Program-made: the position numbers and the translations under genes
Assembly (NCBI GenBank): GCA_964575425.1
Contig: CAZNRD010000016.1
Location: 1 to 59,497 of the forward strand
Direction: 5' to 3'
Source: DATEAV01 sp964575425
GTDB taxonomy: Bacteria; Chloroflexota; Anaerolineae; Anaerolineales; E44-bin32
Length of the DNA: 59,497 nt
In this document: piece by piece, positions 31,828 through 41,007 of the stretch
Layout of the letters: every line of letters begins with the position of its first letter
Numbering within the stretch: the stretch's first letter is position 1
Notes under the pieces: generated by a model
The model's database searches: none
Told to the model about the DNA's origin: nothing
The model's input: the letters and a program-made list of their open reading frames with translations, nothing else

Positions 31828-34800
31828 GCCGGCCGCAGTGCTGGGGAGACCCCGCCCGATCGCTCCGACAGCGCGTCCGCACGCTCGCGAAACGTGCACT
31901 TCGGCAAGATCGTCCCGCTCCCCGAGGAGAATCCCCCCCGCCCTGAAGGGTCGACCGGCGCCTCCCCAATCCCCGGGGGGACGCGCACGCCTCCACCGCC
32001 GCCCCTCGCCCGCGACGAGAGCGAGCTGCCCCGCCGCGTCACCGAGCGGGATTTGAGCGCCACGCGCGTCACCCCGGCCGCCTTCGTCCCGCCCAGGCCG
32101 CCGGGGAAGCCAGAGAAACCAGAGCGCGTCGGGCTCTGGTCGAGCTCGGGCTGCGGCTGCCTCCTGCGCCTGGCCGTGCTGGGCCTGTTCGCCAGCGTCG
32201 CCATCCTGGTAGCGGCAGCTTCGTTCCTCATCTACCAATACTACGCCATCGCCCGGACCTTGCCGTCCGTCGAGGACCTGCAGTCGCACGCGGCTCAGTT
32301 CGAGACCACGCGCATCCTCGACCGTCGCGGCAATCTGCTCTACGAGATACTCGACCCCCACGCCGGGCGCCGCACGTACGTCCCGCTCGACCGCATCTCG
32401 CCCTACATGGTCGCCGCCACCATCGCCACCGAAGACTCGCAGTTCTACAGCCACCCTGGCTTCGACCCCCTGGCCATCGCCCGCGCCATCTGGCAAAACT
32501 ACCAGCAGGGCGAGACAGTCTCCGGCGCCTCGACCATCACGCAGCAGATCGCCCGCAACCTCCTGCTCACCCCCGAGGAACGCTCGCAGCGCACCTTCAT
32601 GCGCAAAATCCGCGAGATCATCCTGGCCGCGGAGATCACACGCCGCTACAGCAAGGACCAGATTCTCGAGCTCTACCTCAACCAGAACTACTACGGCAAC
32701 CTGGCCTACGGCGTCGAAGCCGCCGCCGAGACCTACTTCCAAACCACCGCCGATCGCCTCACCCTCTCTCAGGCTTCCTTCCTCGCCGGGCTGGTGCAGG
32801 CACCCTCGGTCTACGACGTTTTCACCAACCGCTGGGCCACCCTGGCGAGGCAGCGGCAAGTGCTGGGGCTGATGGTCACCGCCAGCAGCGAACAGGGCTG
32901 CGTCTACGTCAGCAACTCGCGGCACCCGGTCTGCGTCTCACCCGAGGAAGCCGGCGCCGCCGCGGCCGAATTCGAAACCTACCAGTTCGACCCGCCCGAC
33001 GTCCAGATGCGCTTTCCACACTGGGTCAACTTCGTCCGCGCCCAGCTCGAAGCCCTGTTCGACGCCCAGACCATCTACCGCTCCGGCTTCACCGTCTACA
33101 CCACGCTCGACCCCGACCTGCAGCAGCTGGCCCAAGACATCGTCGCGGCGCAGGTGGCCACGCTGGCCGACCGCCACGTCACCAACGGCGCACTGGTGGC
33201 CATCCGCCCCAGCACCGGCGAGATCCTGGCCATGGTCGGTTCGGCCGACTACTACAACGAGGAGATCGACGGCCAGGTCAACAACGCCATCGCCCTCAAC
33301 CAGCCCGGTTCGTCGATCAAGCCGCTCACCTACGTCGCCGCCTTCGAGCGCGGCTGGACGCCGGCCACGCTGATCTGGGACGTGCCATCGGAGTTCCCTC
33401 CCTCCGGCAACCCCAACGACCCCAACCCTCCCTACCGACCGCGCAACTACGACGGCCGCTTCCACGGCCCGGTCACCGTGCGCAGCGCCCTGGCCAACTC
33501 CTACAACATCCCCGCCGTCAAGGTCCTCGCCTTCGTCGGTATCTACGACGACCCGACCACCCCTCAGCAGGAAGGGTTGGTGGCGTTCGCCCGCCGCCTT
33601 GGCATCACCACCTTCAATCGCCCGGACTACGGCCTATCCCTGACCCTGGGCGGCGGCGACGTCACTCTGCTTGAGCTCACCTCCGCCTACTCGGTCTTCG
33701 CCAACGGCGGCCTCCGACTCCCACCATTTGCCATCAGCCGCATCGTCGACCACCAGGACAACACCGTCTACGAATATCAACTGCCGCCGGGCGAACCGGT
33801 CGTCCGCCCGGAGCATGCCTACCTGATCTCCTCGATCCTGTCCGACAACGCCGCCCGCACGCCGATGTTCGGCGCCAACTCGGTGCTCAACCTGCCCTTC
33901 CCTGCCGCCGTCAAGACCGGCACCACCGACGACACGCGCGACAACTGGACCGTCGGCTACACCCCGGACCTGACCGTCGGCGTCTGGGTAGGAAATGCCG
34001 ACAACACGCAGATGCAGAACACCACCGGCCTGACGGGTGCCGCCCCGATCTGGAGCCAGTTCATGCAGATCGCCGTGCCGGCGGTCAGCGGAGGCCAGCC
34101 CACCCCCTTCCCCCGCCCGCCCGGCATCCTCGACCACGTCATCTGCGCCATCTCCGGAGCCGAGCCCTCGCAGTGGTGCCCCACCCAGCGAGCCGAGATG
34201 TTCGCCGCCGACCAGCTGCCTTTTCCGAAAGAACTCGACCTCTGGCAGGAAGTGTGGGTTGATGGCTGGTCGCTCGAGCTGGCCTCCGCCGAGTGCCCCG
34301 ATCACGCCCAGCAGCGCCGCGGCCTGGACGTCAACGACCCCTGGGCCCGCAAGTGGCTGCAGGAAAGCCCCGCCGGCCGCGAGTGGGTGGAGCGCTTCGG
34401 CTTCCGTGATGAGGAGTTGTTCTTCATCCCCCACTCGACCTGCTCGGCCTCCAGCCCACGCCCCATCCTTCAGATCACCGCGCCGTCCGACGGGGCGCTC
34501 ATCACCGCCGTTCCCCTCGACATCTTCGGCCGCGCCTCCGCCACCGCGCACTTCCAAGAGTGGGAGCTCGACCACGGCCTCGGCTTCGACCCCTCCGAAT
34601 GGACCAGGATCGTCGACAGCCGCTCCCCGCAGGAGCAGGTCACCCGGCTGGCGAGCTGGGACATGGCCGGCTTGCCCAACGGCGTCATCACTCTGCGCCT
34701 AGTCCTCATCGGCAGCGAAGGCCGCCGCGTGGAAACGCGAATCCGTATCAACCTCAACCTGCCGGCAACTCCCACGCCCACGCCGACGCCTACAGCGACT

Positions 34801-34899
34801 CCCACCCTCACCCCCTCGCCTGCACCCCCAACCGATACCCCGACGCCATCCCCTACGCCGACGCCGACGGAGACTCCCGCGCCTACCCCCACGACGTGA
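31825..34899 (+). CDS. Class A penicillin-binding protein (PBP1A type)
   Basis: The 1024-residue bifunctional peptidoglycan synthase starts with a Pro/Arg-rich cytoplasmic tail of about 110 residues, then one membrane anchor (LAVLGLFASVAILVAAASFL). A GT51 transglycosylase domain follows (IATEDSQFYSHPGFDPLAIA, catalytic Glu, and SGASTITQQIARNLLL). The transpeptidase domain has SSIK (in QPGSSIKPLTY), SYN (ANSYNIPAV) and KTGTTDD. The last part has a cysteine-containing region, an Ig-like domain, and a Thr/Pro-repeat tail of about 40 residues. It polymerises and cross-links peptidoglycan outside the membrane. The ATG lies seven bases after a TATAAT, with no ribosome site. Confidence 0.93.
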   Translation: MAGRSAGETPPDRSDSASARSRNVHFGKIVPLPEENPPRPEGSTGASPIPGGTRTPPPPPLARDESELPRRVTERDLSATRVTPAAFVPPRPPGKPEKPERVGLWSSSGCGCLLRLAVLGLFASVAILVAAASFLIYQYYAIARTLPSVEDLQSHAAQFETTRILDRRGNLLYEILDPHAGRRTYVPLDRISPYMVAATIATEDSQFYSHPGFDPLAIARAIWQNYQQGETVSGASTITQQIARNLLLTPEERSQRTFMRKIREIILAAEITRRYSKDQILELYLNQNYYGNLAYGVEAAAETYFQTTADRLTLSQASFLAGLVQAPSVYDVFTNRWATLARQRQVLGLMVTASSEQGCVYVSNSRHPVCVSPEEAGAAAAEFETYQFDPPDVQMRFPHWVNFVRAQLEALFDAQTIYRSGFTVYTTLDPDLQQLAQDIVAAQVATLADRHVTNGALVAIRPSTGEILAMVGSADYYNEEIDGQVNNAIALNQPGSSIKPLTYVAAFERGWTPATLIWDVPSEFPPSGNPNDPNPPYRPRNYDGRFHGPVTVRSALANSYNIPAVKVLAFVGIYDDPTTPQQEGLVAFARRLGITTFNRPDYGLSLTLGGGDVTLLELTSAYSVFANGGLRLPPFAISRIVDHQDNTVYEYQLPPGEPVVRPEHAYLISSILSDNAARTPMFGANSVLNLPFPAAVKTGTTDDTRDNWTVGYTPDLTVGVWVGNADNTQMQNTTGLTGAAPIWSQFMQIAVPAVSGGQPTPFPRPPGILDHVICAISGAEPSQWCPTQRAEMFAADQLPFPKELDLWQEVWVDGWSLELASAECPDHAQQRRGLDVNDPWARKWLQESPAGREWVERFGFRDEELFFIPHSTCSASSPRPILQITAPSDGALITAVPLDIFGRASATAHFQEWELDHGLGFDPSEWTRIVDSRSPQEQVTRLASWDMAGLPNGVITLRLVLIGSEGRRVETRIRINLNLPATPTPTPTPTATPTLTPSPAPPTDTPTPSPTPTPTETPAPTPTT

Positions 34900-34940
34900 G
34901 GATACTGTAGCCCGGACAGCCTTGAGCAAGGTACGAGCGC

Positions 34941-37160
34941 CTACAGCAGCGGCAGTTGAGGGTCGCGGTGCTCAGGCGGATCCAGGACCAGGCGCTCGGC
35001 GAGGTTTTCGGGCCGCAGGGTCGTCTCGGCCGCCAGGCGGCGCACGTGCCGGAACTTGAGGACGCGTCCCCGTCCGGCGAGCCAGTCGCGCAGGCGAGGG
35101 TCTCGCCGCGCCATCTCGGCTACGAGTGAAGCGCGGCCACCGGGGAGCACGTGAATGAAGTTCGGCGCTCCTGTGTCCTGCAGCAGCGCGCCCACCGCAG
35201 CGAGCTCACTGACACGGAACGTATAGGCCGCGGTCCCCGCGGAGTCCTTCCAGGCGATGCGCTCCCCCGCTTCCACCCCGAAGCCCAGCCGCTCGCCCAT
35301 GCCAATCAACAACTCCTCGATCTCCTGGCAGTCTCGGCGTCGGGCCTCCGGTTCGTCCTCGGCGCGCAGCCGCCAACGTCGAGTCCCCGGCTCCTGCTCA
35401 GCATAGGATCGCAGGCAGACCTGGATCAAGCGGCGATCCGGAGTCAGAAGCCCCGGCAGCGCGACGCACACCTTTGACTCAACCTCAATCTCCTCTACCA
35501 CCGGTGCGCCTCGCAGAGCCTCCAGCACCAGCCTCTCGACGCGCTCCGCCAGGGGGACCAGGATGCCCGCCGGGTCTGCCAGCCAGTACAGGCCGTGCTC
35601 AGGCTCGGTTCCGCCCCCGAGCCGCACAAAGACCCTCGGTTCCCTGAGCATGCCGGCGACGGCATCGGCCAGCGACAGGATGGGATTCCCGTCATCCATT
35701 CTCCAGAAGGGAGCCAGCAGGCGATCCAAGGCCAGCTCACACCAACTGGCAGCGTGCACCGTCAGGAACGGTGCGGGCTCGCCGCGCTGCTGCAGGGCAC
35801 GGCGGGCGGCCTCGGCCATGCGGGGCTGGAGGTTGGCCTCGGGCGGAGGGATGGGCCCGGGATCGAGCCTCCAGGTGAAAACGGCCTGTCCCTCCAGCGC
35901 TCGAACCGCCCGGCCGCTGAGTCGGAATCCAGCGCCATCCATGCCTGCCAGGGCGGCGGCAATGAACCCGGACTCGGCCTCGGGCATGAAGGCGAGGACG
36001 GGTGTCCCCGGCGGCAGCGCGGAAGCCACGCCGGCCAGCGCTGTGCGCAACGCAGAGGCATGCCACGCCCAGTCGTAGCGTCGGCGGCGCAGCGCCACCC
36101 TGATCGGAGCTGCCGCCTCACGGCCCCACAGCCATGCCGCCCACAGCGCCGACAGCGTCCAGTAGGCCTGGTTCGGCCGAGGCAACACCGTCACCAGCGC
36201 TTGCACCGTATCCCGGGGAAGCGCCTCCACCATCTCCCGCGCCGGGCCTGGAAACACCGCCACCTGTCCAGGCGCAGGCAGCCCACTCTCGGGCCAGGAG
36301 CGAACTTCAACCGCCGTCGGCCGAGCCGTCCACTCGGAAGTGGCCCGCTCCAGCGCCCGCCACACATTCACTTCACGGAAGCGAGGTGAGGCCGTCAGCT
36401 GCAGCGGGCGCGCACGACCCTCCGGGTGACCCCACAAGGCGTTGGCAGCATCGAAGACTGAAAGCAGCAGCGCTTCGGCCGCATGCCGTAGGGGGCCTTC
36501 CAGCCTCAGCTGCTCAAGCTTGCCCACCAGCGTGATCAAGGCGTAGAGCGTCCGTCCTGGATAGACGGACAGCGCTGCCTCGGCGTGCGACCGATCGGGG
36601 TCACCTGCAGGCGCCACTTGCTCCAGTGCTCGCGCGTGCTGCAGCCCGCGGCCAGCGTAGGCAGCGGCCCGGCTGCGGTCCTCGTCGCTTGCCGTCTCCT
36701 CTGCACTGTGGTTGCAGTGCTCACACGTGTAACCCTTGAGCACCGGCAATTCAGCTTCGCGCTCCCAAACGAAATGGTCGACGATCACCCGTCCCCCACA
36801 CCGAGCACATACGCTGGCATAGAGATCAAGCAGGAAGGGTTCGAGCCGCGTGTCGTCCTTTGGGGCAGATGCTAGGCGCGCCAGCGCCGACTGGAGAAGC
36901 AGCAGCGGGAAGGGAGTGGCCGTGTGCTCGATGACGAAGCGGCTGATTGGATTGTTCGCTGCCACCAGGACCGCCCGGCCCGCCAGCGCCGCCTCGACGA
37001 CCAGCCGCGGCGAAGCGCCGAACGGATCGAGCACCAGGTCCCCCGCCGTCCCGAAGCGCTCCAAGGCGCGTCGGACGGCACCCTCCTCAAGCGGCGGGAG
37101 AAATCGAGCCAGCGGGCCCGCCAGCGCGACCGGGACGCCGGGCGGAAAGGCGATGTCCAT
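34941..37160 (-). CDS. DNA-methylase-like protein with degenerate catalytic motif
   Basis: The 739-residue protein opens like DUF1156/adenine-specific DNA methylases: GDLVLDPFGASPRLVVEAAL (motif I, SAM-binding loop altered), then a CARCGG...CEHC zinc ribbon at about 120-155. Where such enzymes have a DPPY catalytic motif before YxxLSxFxxxWL, this one reads VLPRPNQAYWTLSALWAAWL, so the catalytic Asp-Pro-Pro-Tyr is missing. It is probably not an active methylase and may be a DNA- or RNA-binding relative. ATG 37160 is chosen over an upstream in-frame GTG because it aligns with the family and lies seven bases after a TATACT box (leaderless). No restriction gene is adjacent. Confidence 0.55.
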   Translation of the reverse strand: MDIAFPPGVPVALAGPLARFLPPLEEGAVRRALERFGTAGDLVLDPFGASPRLVVEAALAGRAVLVAANNPISRFVIEHTATPFPLLLLQSALARLASAPKDDTRLEPFLLDLYASVCARCGGRVIVDHFVWEREAELPVLKGYTCEHCNHSAEETASDEDRSRAAAYAGRGLQHARALEQVAPAGDPDRSHAEAALSVYPGRTLYALITLVGKLEQLRLEGPLRHAAEALLLSVFDAANALWGHPEGRARPLQLTASPRFREVNVWRALERATSEWTARPTAVEVRSWPESGLPAPGQVAVFPGPAREMVEALPRDTVQALVTVLPRPNQAYWTLSALWAAWLWGREAAAPIRVALRRRRYDWAWHASALRTALAGVASALPPGTPVLAFMPEAESGFIAAALAGMDGAGFRLSGRAVRALEGQAVFTWRLDPGPIPPPEANLQPRMAEAARRALQQRGEPAPFLTVHAASWCELALDRLLAPFWRMDDGNPILSLADAVAGMLREPRVFVRLGGGTEPEHGLYWLADPAGILVPLAERVERLVLEALRGAPVVEEIEVESKVCVALPGLLTPDRRLIQVCLRSYAEQEPGTRRWRLRAEDEPEARRRDCQEIEELLIGMGERLGFGVEAGERIAWKDSAGTAAYTFRVSELAAVGALLQDTGAPNFIHVLPGGRASLVAEMARRDPRLRDWLAGRGRVLKFRHVRRLAAETTLRPENLAERLVLDPPEHRDPQLPLL

Positions 37161-37167
37161 CGATTCG

Positions 37168-37173
37168 AGTATA
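37168..37173 (-). promoter_or_regulatory. Leaderless -10 of the methylase-like gene
   Basis: On the minus strand TATACT (37173-37168) ends seven bases before the ATG at 37160. No ribosome site is present and the -35 is weak. It lies back to back with the lipoprotein promoter. Confidence 0.5.
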
Positions 37174-37220
37174 CGGCATCTAGCCTGGCGCTGGTGGATG
37201 TCCTGGCCCAATGACCCGGG

Positions 37221-37249
37221 TTGTGGAAGCCCTCGCCGAGGGGTATAAA
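37221..37249 (+). promoter_or_regulatory. Leaderless promoter of the lipoprotein gene
   Basis: TTGTGG (37221-37226) and TATAAA (37244-37249) are separated by 17 bp. The -10 ends six bases before the ATG at 37256. Confidence 0.65.
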
Positions 37250-37255
37250 CCATCT

Positions 37256-38473
37256 ATGGCCTGCGTCAAGCTCATGGCTCACGCCCTCGTTGGCCTGACC
37301 CTGGCATCCTGCACCATCCTTCCGGGCACCCAACCGGCCCCCACCGCCGCGCCCCCTACCGCCCTCACTCCCGCCGAGGCGCGCTCATGCCCTGTCGCGC
37401 CGGGCAGCCCACCCCTGCCGGACCTGGCCAACGATCCTGATCCCGGCCTCGCCCTGGCGAACTACCTCAACGCCGGTGGTTCCATAGATCGCCTCGAGCC
37501 ATGGATGCCCAGCGGCGGCCTCGCACCCTTGCAGGCTGACGTCAACGGCGACGGCTGGATGGACTGGGTGGTGGTCATCCTCCACTCCGACGCGCTGACC
37601 ATCCCGCCCGGCGGGACGTTGTCGCTCCTGAGGTGCTCGGGCTCCGCCTACACCTTGTCCTTCGCACTGACATCCACGGACCGCGGCGCACCGGTCCTGC
37701 ATGCGGCAGCCGACCTGACAGGGGACGGCGCGGCCGACCTGCTTGTGGGCTTGCCAGCCTGCGGAGCGCATACCTGCTTCGAGCAGGCGCTACTCCTGGT
37801 GTGGAACGGAGCCACGCTTGTAGACCGACTTGAGGGATCAAGCGACGATCTCCCCAATCCGACGTACCACGTCACGCCGGCGGGTGCGGGTGGGAGCGGT
37901 CGGGTCGAGGTTCAGGGCACGGGCGTCGGCTCGGTCGGGGCCGGACCCTACCGACCAGTCGTCCGCACCTGGTCGTGGGACCCGCATGCGCAGCGCTTCG
38001 TCGTCACGCGTGAGACCACGCTGCCGACCAACTACCGCATCCACGTCCTGCACGATGCCGATCGCGCCTACCTCGAGGGCGACTATGCCCTGGCGCAGGA
38101 CCTGTACCACCGGGTGGTCACCGACGATTCACTTGACGACTGGGAGGCCGGGGAATCGGGAAGACAGAACATGGCCGCGTATGCAACCTTCCGCAAAGTC
38201 CTGACCTACCTGCGCATGGGCGACCAGGGCGACGCTCAGGTTGCCTATGGGATCTTGCAGAATGGCTACCCAGAAGGAAGCGCCGGCCGCGGCTATGCCC
38301 AGATGGCGCGGGCCTTCTGGGAGGAGTACGGCGCGAGCAACGACCTCGCTTTGGCCTGCGCCGCCGCCCAGACCTTCGCCCAGGCCCATCCTACCGAGAT
38401 CCTCGATCCACTCTACCAAGGATACGCCAACCCGACCTACACTCCGCAGGATGTCTGCCCTGTGCTTCCGTAG
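37256..38473 (+). CDS. Lipoprotein with FG-GAP/calcium-loop-like repeats
   Basis: The 405-residue protein starts with a lipoprotein signal (MAHALVGLTLASC, Cys near residue 19) followed by a Pro/Thr/Ala linker. Two Asp-rich loops, ADVNGDGWMDW and ADLTGDGAADLL, resemble FG-GAP or EF-hand calcium loops of beta-propeller proteins. The C-terminal 130 residues are helical and TPR-like (ALAQDLYHRVVTDD onward). It should be anchored on the outer side of the membrane; its partner is unknown. ATG 37256 is preferred over 37211 because it gives a good signal peptide and lies six bases after the -10. Confidence 0.7.
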   Translation: MACVKLMAHALVGLTLASCTILPGTQPAPTAAPPTALTPAEARSCPVAPGSPPLPDLANDPDPGLALANYLNAGGSIDRLEPWMPSGGLAPLQADVNGDGWMDWVVVILHSDALTIPPGGTLSLLRCSGSAYTLSFALTSTDRGAPVLHAAADLTGDGAADLLVGLPACGAHTCFEQALLLVWNGATLVDRLEGSSDDLPNPTYHVTPAGAGGSGRVEVQGTGVGSVGAGPYRPVVRTWSWDPHAQRFVVTRETTLPTNYRIHVLHDADRAYLEGDYALAQDLYHRVVTDDSLDDWEAGESGRQNMAAYATFRKVLTYLRMGDQGDAQVAYGILQNGYPEGSAGRGYAQMARAFWEEYGASNDLALACAAAQTFAQAHPTEILDPLYQGYANPTYTPQDVCPVLP

Positions 38474-38497
38474 ACTCCTGCTGGCGGGGGCCTTCGC

Positions 38498-39628
38498 ATG
38501 ACGCCACTCCCACTGGCTGAATTTGAACAGCGACTGCCCGAAATGATCAAGCTCCTGCGGCGCCTGGTGCAGTTCGAGTCCCCGTCGACGGAGAAAGGCG
38601 CCGTCGACGCCCTCGGCGCATTCCTCGCGGAGCGCATGCAGCAAAGCGGCGCTGCGGTGGAGCGCGTCCCACAGAGCAAGGTCGGTGACCACTGGATCGC
38701 GCGCTGGGAAGAGGATGGTCCAGGGATCTTGCTGCTGGCCCACATGGACACCGTTCACCCCCTGGGCACACTGGCGCGCCAGCCATTCCGCGACGACGGC
38801 GAGCGCCTCTTTGGCCCCGGCGTCCTCGACATGAAAGCCAGCCTGGCGATGGCCCTCACGGCCCTGCAAGCCCTGCGCGAGGTCGGCCCCGGACTCGGCC
38901 AGCAAGTGACGCTTCTCTGCACCTCCGACGAAGAGATTGGGAGCCGCTCTTCTCGCCCCCTGATCGAGCGCCTGGGTGCCGAGCACCAGGTAGTTCTCGT
39001 GCTCGAACCGGCGTTGCCGAACGGTGCTTTGAAGACCGAGCGCAAGGGCGTGGGGCTGTACCGCATCGAGGTGCGCGGCCAGGCGGCGCACGCCGGCGCC
39101 AACCCCGAAGACGGCGTCAATGCGGTCGTCGAGATGGCACACCAGGTCCTGCACGTGACGATGCTGGCAGACCCAGCAAGAGGAACCACCATCAACGTGG
39201 GCGTAGTGCACGGTGGAACGCGTTCCAACGTCGTCCCCGAGCTGTGCCGGGCGCGCCTCGACCTACGCGTCCGCACGCCCGAGGAGGCGGCCCGCGTCGA
39301 TGCGGCCATCCGCGCCCTGTCGCCGGTGCTGCCGGGCGCATCGATCCTGGTGGAAGGCGGACTCAATCGCCCGCCGATGCCGCGAACGCTGGCAATCGCC
39401 GAGGCCTTCGCCCGGGCCAGGGCCATTGCAGCCGAGATCGGCATATCCCTCAGCGAGGGCAGCACCGGCGGTGCCTCCGACGCCAACTTCCTGGCCGCGC
39501 TGAATCGCCCCCTGTTGGACGGCCTTGGCGCCGTGGGCAATCAGGCCCATTCCGAGCGGGAGTATGTGCTGCGAAGCAGTCTCCCCCAGCGGGCGGCCCT
39601 GCTGGCGGCTCTTCTCAGCGAGTGGTGA
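38498..39628 (+). CDS. M20-family metallopeptidase (carboxypeptidase G2-like)
   Basis: The 376-residue zinc hydrolase has the M20 ligands in order: HMDTVHP (His and catalytic Asp), GPGVLDMK (bridging Asp), TSDEEIGS (general base Glu and ligand Glu), and a final His region near QAHSEREYV. A dimerisation insert lies at about residues 180-290 (RGQAAHAGANPEDGVNAV). It removes C-terminal residues such as glutamate or deacylates N-acyl amino acids. The 3' end overlaps the convergent zinc-protease gene by 14 bases. It follows the lipoprotein gene by 24 bp. Confidence 0.88.
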   Translation: MTPLPLAEFEQRLPEMIKLLRRLVQFESPSTEKGAVDALGAFLAERMQQSGAAVERVPQSKVGDHWIARWEEDGPGILLLAHMDTVHPLGTLARQPFRDDGERLFGPGVLDMKASLAMALTALQALREVGPGLGQQVTLLCTSDEEIGSRSSRPLIERLGAEHQVVLVLEPALPNGALKTERKGVGLYRIEVRGQAAHAGANPEDGVNAVVEMAHQVLHVTMLADPARGTTINVGVVHGGTRSNVVPELCRARLDLRVRTPEEAARVDAAIRALSPVLPGASILVEGGLNRPPMPRTLAIAEAFARARAIAAEIGISLSEGSTGGASDANFLAALNRPLLDGLGAVGNQAHSEREYVLRSSLPQRAALLAALLSEW

Positions 39629-40898
39629 GGGGGTTGGTGAGAGCCGCCTGAAGGTCGGCAAAGTCGTTCATCCAGGCGATCGTCTTCAGGAAGGCAGCCG
39701 GAGAGGGGCTGCGCGCCCAGAGATCACGCACGGCTGCGCCCACAGGATCTTCCCCTGCAGCGCCCCCGGGCTGATCGGCGTACGCACCGTGGAAGGCGAA
39801 GTAGGCCTGGTTGAGGCGGCGGATGCGGTAGCCGTTCTCCCAGAACACTTTGCGCCGCGCTTCCATGTAGGCCTCCGCCTCGTCAATCAGGCCCTGCGCC
39901 AGCAAGGCATCAACCTCGACCCGCGTGGCATGGATCTCGGCCCGGAAGTCGAAGGCCGGGGGCTCGAGGGGAGGGGCCTCGGAGGGAGCCGGGGCGGGGG
40001 GCGGAATCAGTTCGGGGTAGTAGCGTTCGAGCATTCGCCGGCCGATGGCCTGGCCCATGAGCGAAGCCGCGGTCTCGTTCATCGTCCTCAGTTCGGGGCT
40101 GACATCATAGCTGAGACCGAGGGGACGCAGGCTGAGGTAGTTGTGGGTCCATTCGTGACCGACCACCTCAGCCAGCCAGGCAATCGATGAACTCTCGCTG
40201 ACCATTGTCGGGTAGGTCCCCAACCCCCCGACGGGGACGACCAGCGCCGAGACGCTCATCGCGGCCTCAACCTGGCGCTCCAGCGTGATTTGCTGCTCAA
40301 GGTCGAGGTCAGCGCGCAGCTGGATATTGACATCCTGTCGGATGACGGAACGTGGGGAGACAATGAGCGCCAGCGGGGTGCGGCTGAAGCGGAACGCAAC
40401 GGGCGGAAAGGGGGCACCACACAGGGTGAGCCCGAGGTCGTCGAGGGCTACCGCCACTTGCTCTTGCAGCGTGGACTCGACGAGGGGCTCCAGGGCGGCC
40501 ATGCGGCGGCGAAGCCGCTGGACCTCGGCGGTCGCCTGCGCCACCTCCTGGCCGGACGTGCCGGACGGATTAGCCGTGATCTCCACCAGCCGCTGCTCCG
40601 CCCGGGAGGCCTCGGTCACCAGGCTGGCGTATTCGAGCACAATCTGGCACCGCTGGTCCTCAGCAAGGTGACTCGCTGCCCCCAACCCCGCCTGCCCGAA
40701 CTTGCGGGCGAAGGCGCCGAGGGTCCAGGTGAGAAAGTCGAACTCCGTCCATCGGGTGAAGCGACGCACGCGCTCGGTCTCGTCGCGCAGTGCCACGCTG
40801 GCCCCACCAAGCAGCATCACCAGGACGACCAGCGATGCAGCCCGCCGTAGCCATCGCCCCAACCAGGAGACCGGTCTTCGCGCCCACATGCGCCGCAT
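39615..40898 (-). CDS. Membrane-anchored zinc metalloprotease-like protein
   Basis: The 427-residue protein has an Arg-rich N-terminus, one membrane anchor (AASLVVLVMLLGGASVAL), and a long soluble part. A zincin motif HEWTHNYLSL is followed 30 residues later by MNETAASLMG, whose Glu is a plausible third ligand. This is the HExxH...NExxA pattern of gluzincins. A Pro-rich linker (PPPAPAPSEAPPLEPP) separates a C-terminal helical segment. I know of no characterised member. The start at 40898 follows GGGGG; the longer frame upstream overlaps the divergent epimerase and is unlikely. Confidence 0.7.
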   Translation of the reverse strand: MRRMWARRPVSWLGRWLRRAASLVVLVMLLGGASVALRDETERVRRFTRWTEFDFLTWTLGAFARKFGQAGLGAASHLAEDQRCQIVLEYASLVTEASRAEQRLVEITANPSGTSGQEVAQATAEVQRLRRRMAALEPLVESTLQEQVAVALDDLGLTLCGAPFPPVAFRFSRTPLALIVSPRSVIRQDVNIQLRADLDLEQQITLERQVEAAMSVSALVVPVGGLGTYPTMVSESSSIAWLAEVVGHEWTHNYLSLRPLGLSYDVSPELRTMNETAASLMGQAIGRRMLERYYPELIPPPAPAPSEAPPLEPPAFDFRAEIHATRVEVDALLAQGLIDEAEAYMEARRKVFWENGYRIRRLNQAYFAFHGAYADQPGGAAGEDPVGAAVRDLWARSPSPAAFLKTIAWMNDFADLQAALTNPLTTR

Positions 40899-40952
40899 CT
40901 TACCGCCCCCGCCGACGGCTGTCGAGCCCGGCTTCCGATCCGGCCGGGGCGT

Positions 40953-40960
40953 GCTATAAT
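40953..40960 (+). promoter_or_regulatory. -10 element of the epimerase operon
   Basis: A perfect TATAAT at 40955-40960, preceded by TGC (extended -10), lies 47 bp before the epimerase ATG. The -35 is weak. Confidence 0.55.
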
Positions 40961-41007
40961 GCGCACCCCTGCTCGGCCGTGGGGGACGGTCGACGCCGCA
41001 GAACGCG

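Noticed and set aside
34758..34896. Thr/Pro-coding repeat as a CRISPR or tandem DNA repeat
   Set aside because: It is a low-complexity coding tail of PBP1A with irregular units, in frame with the protein.
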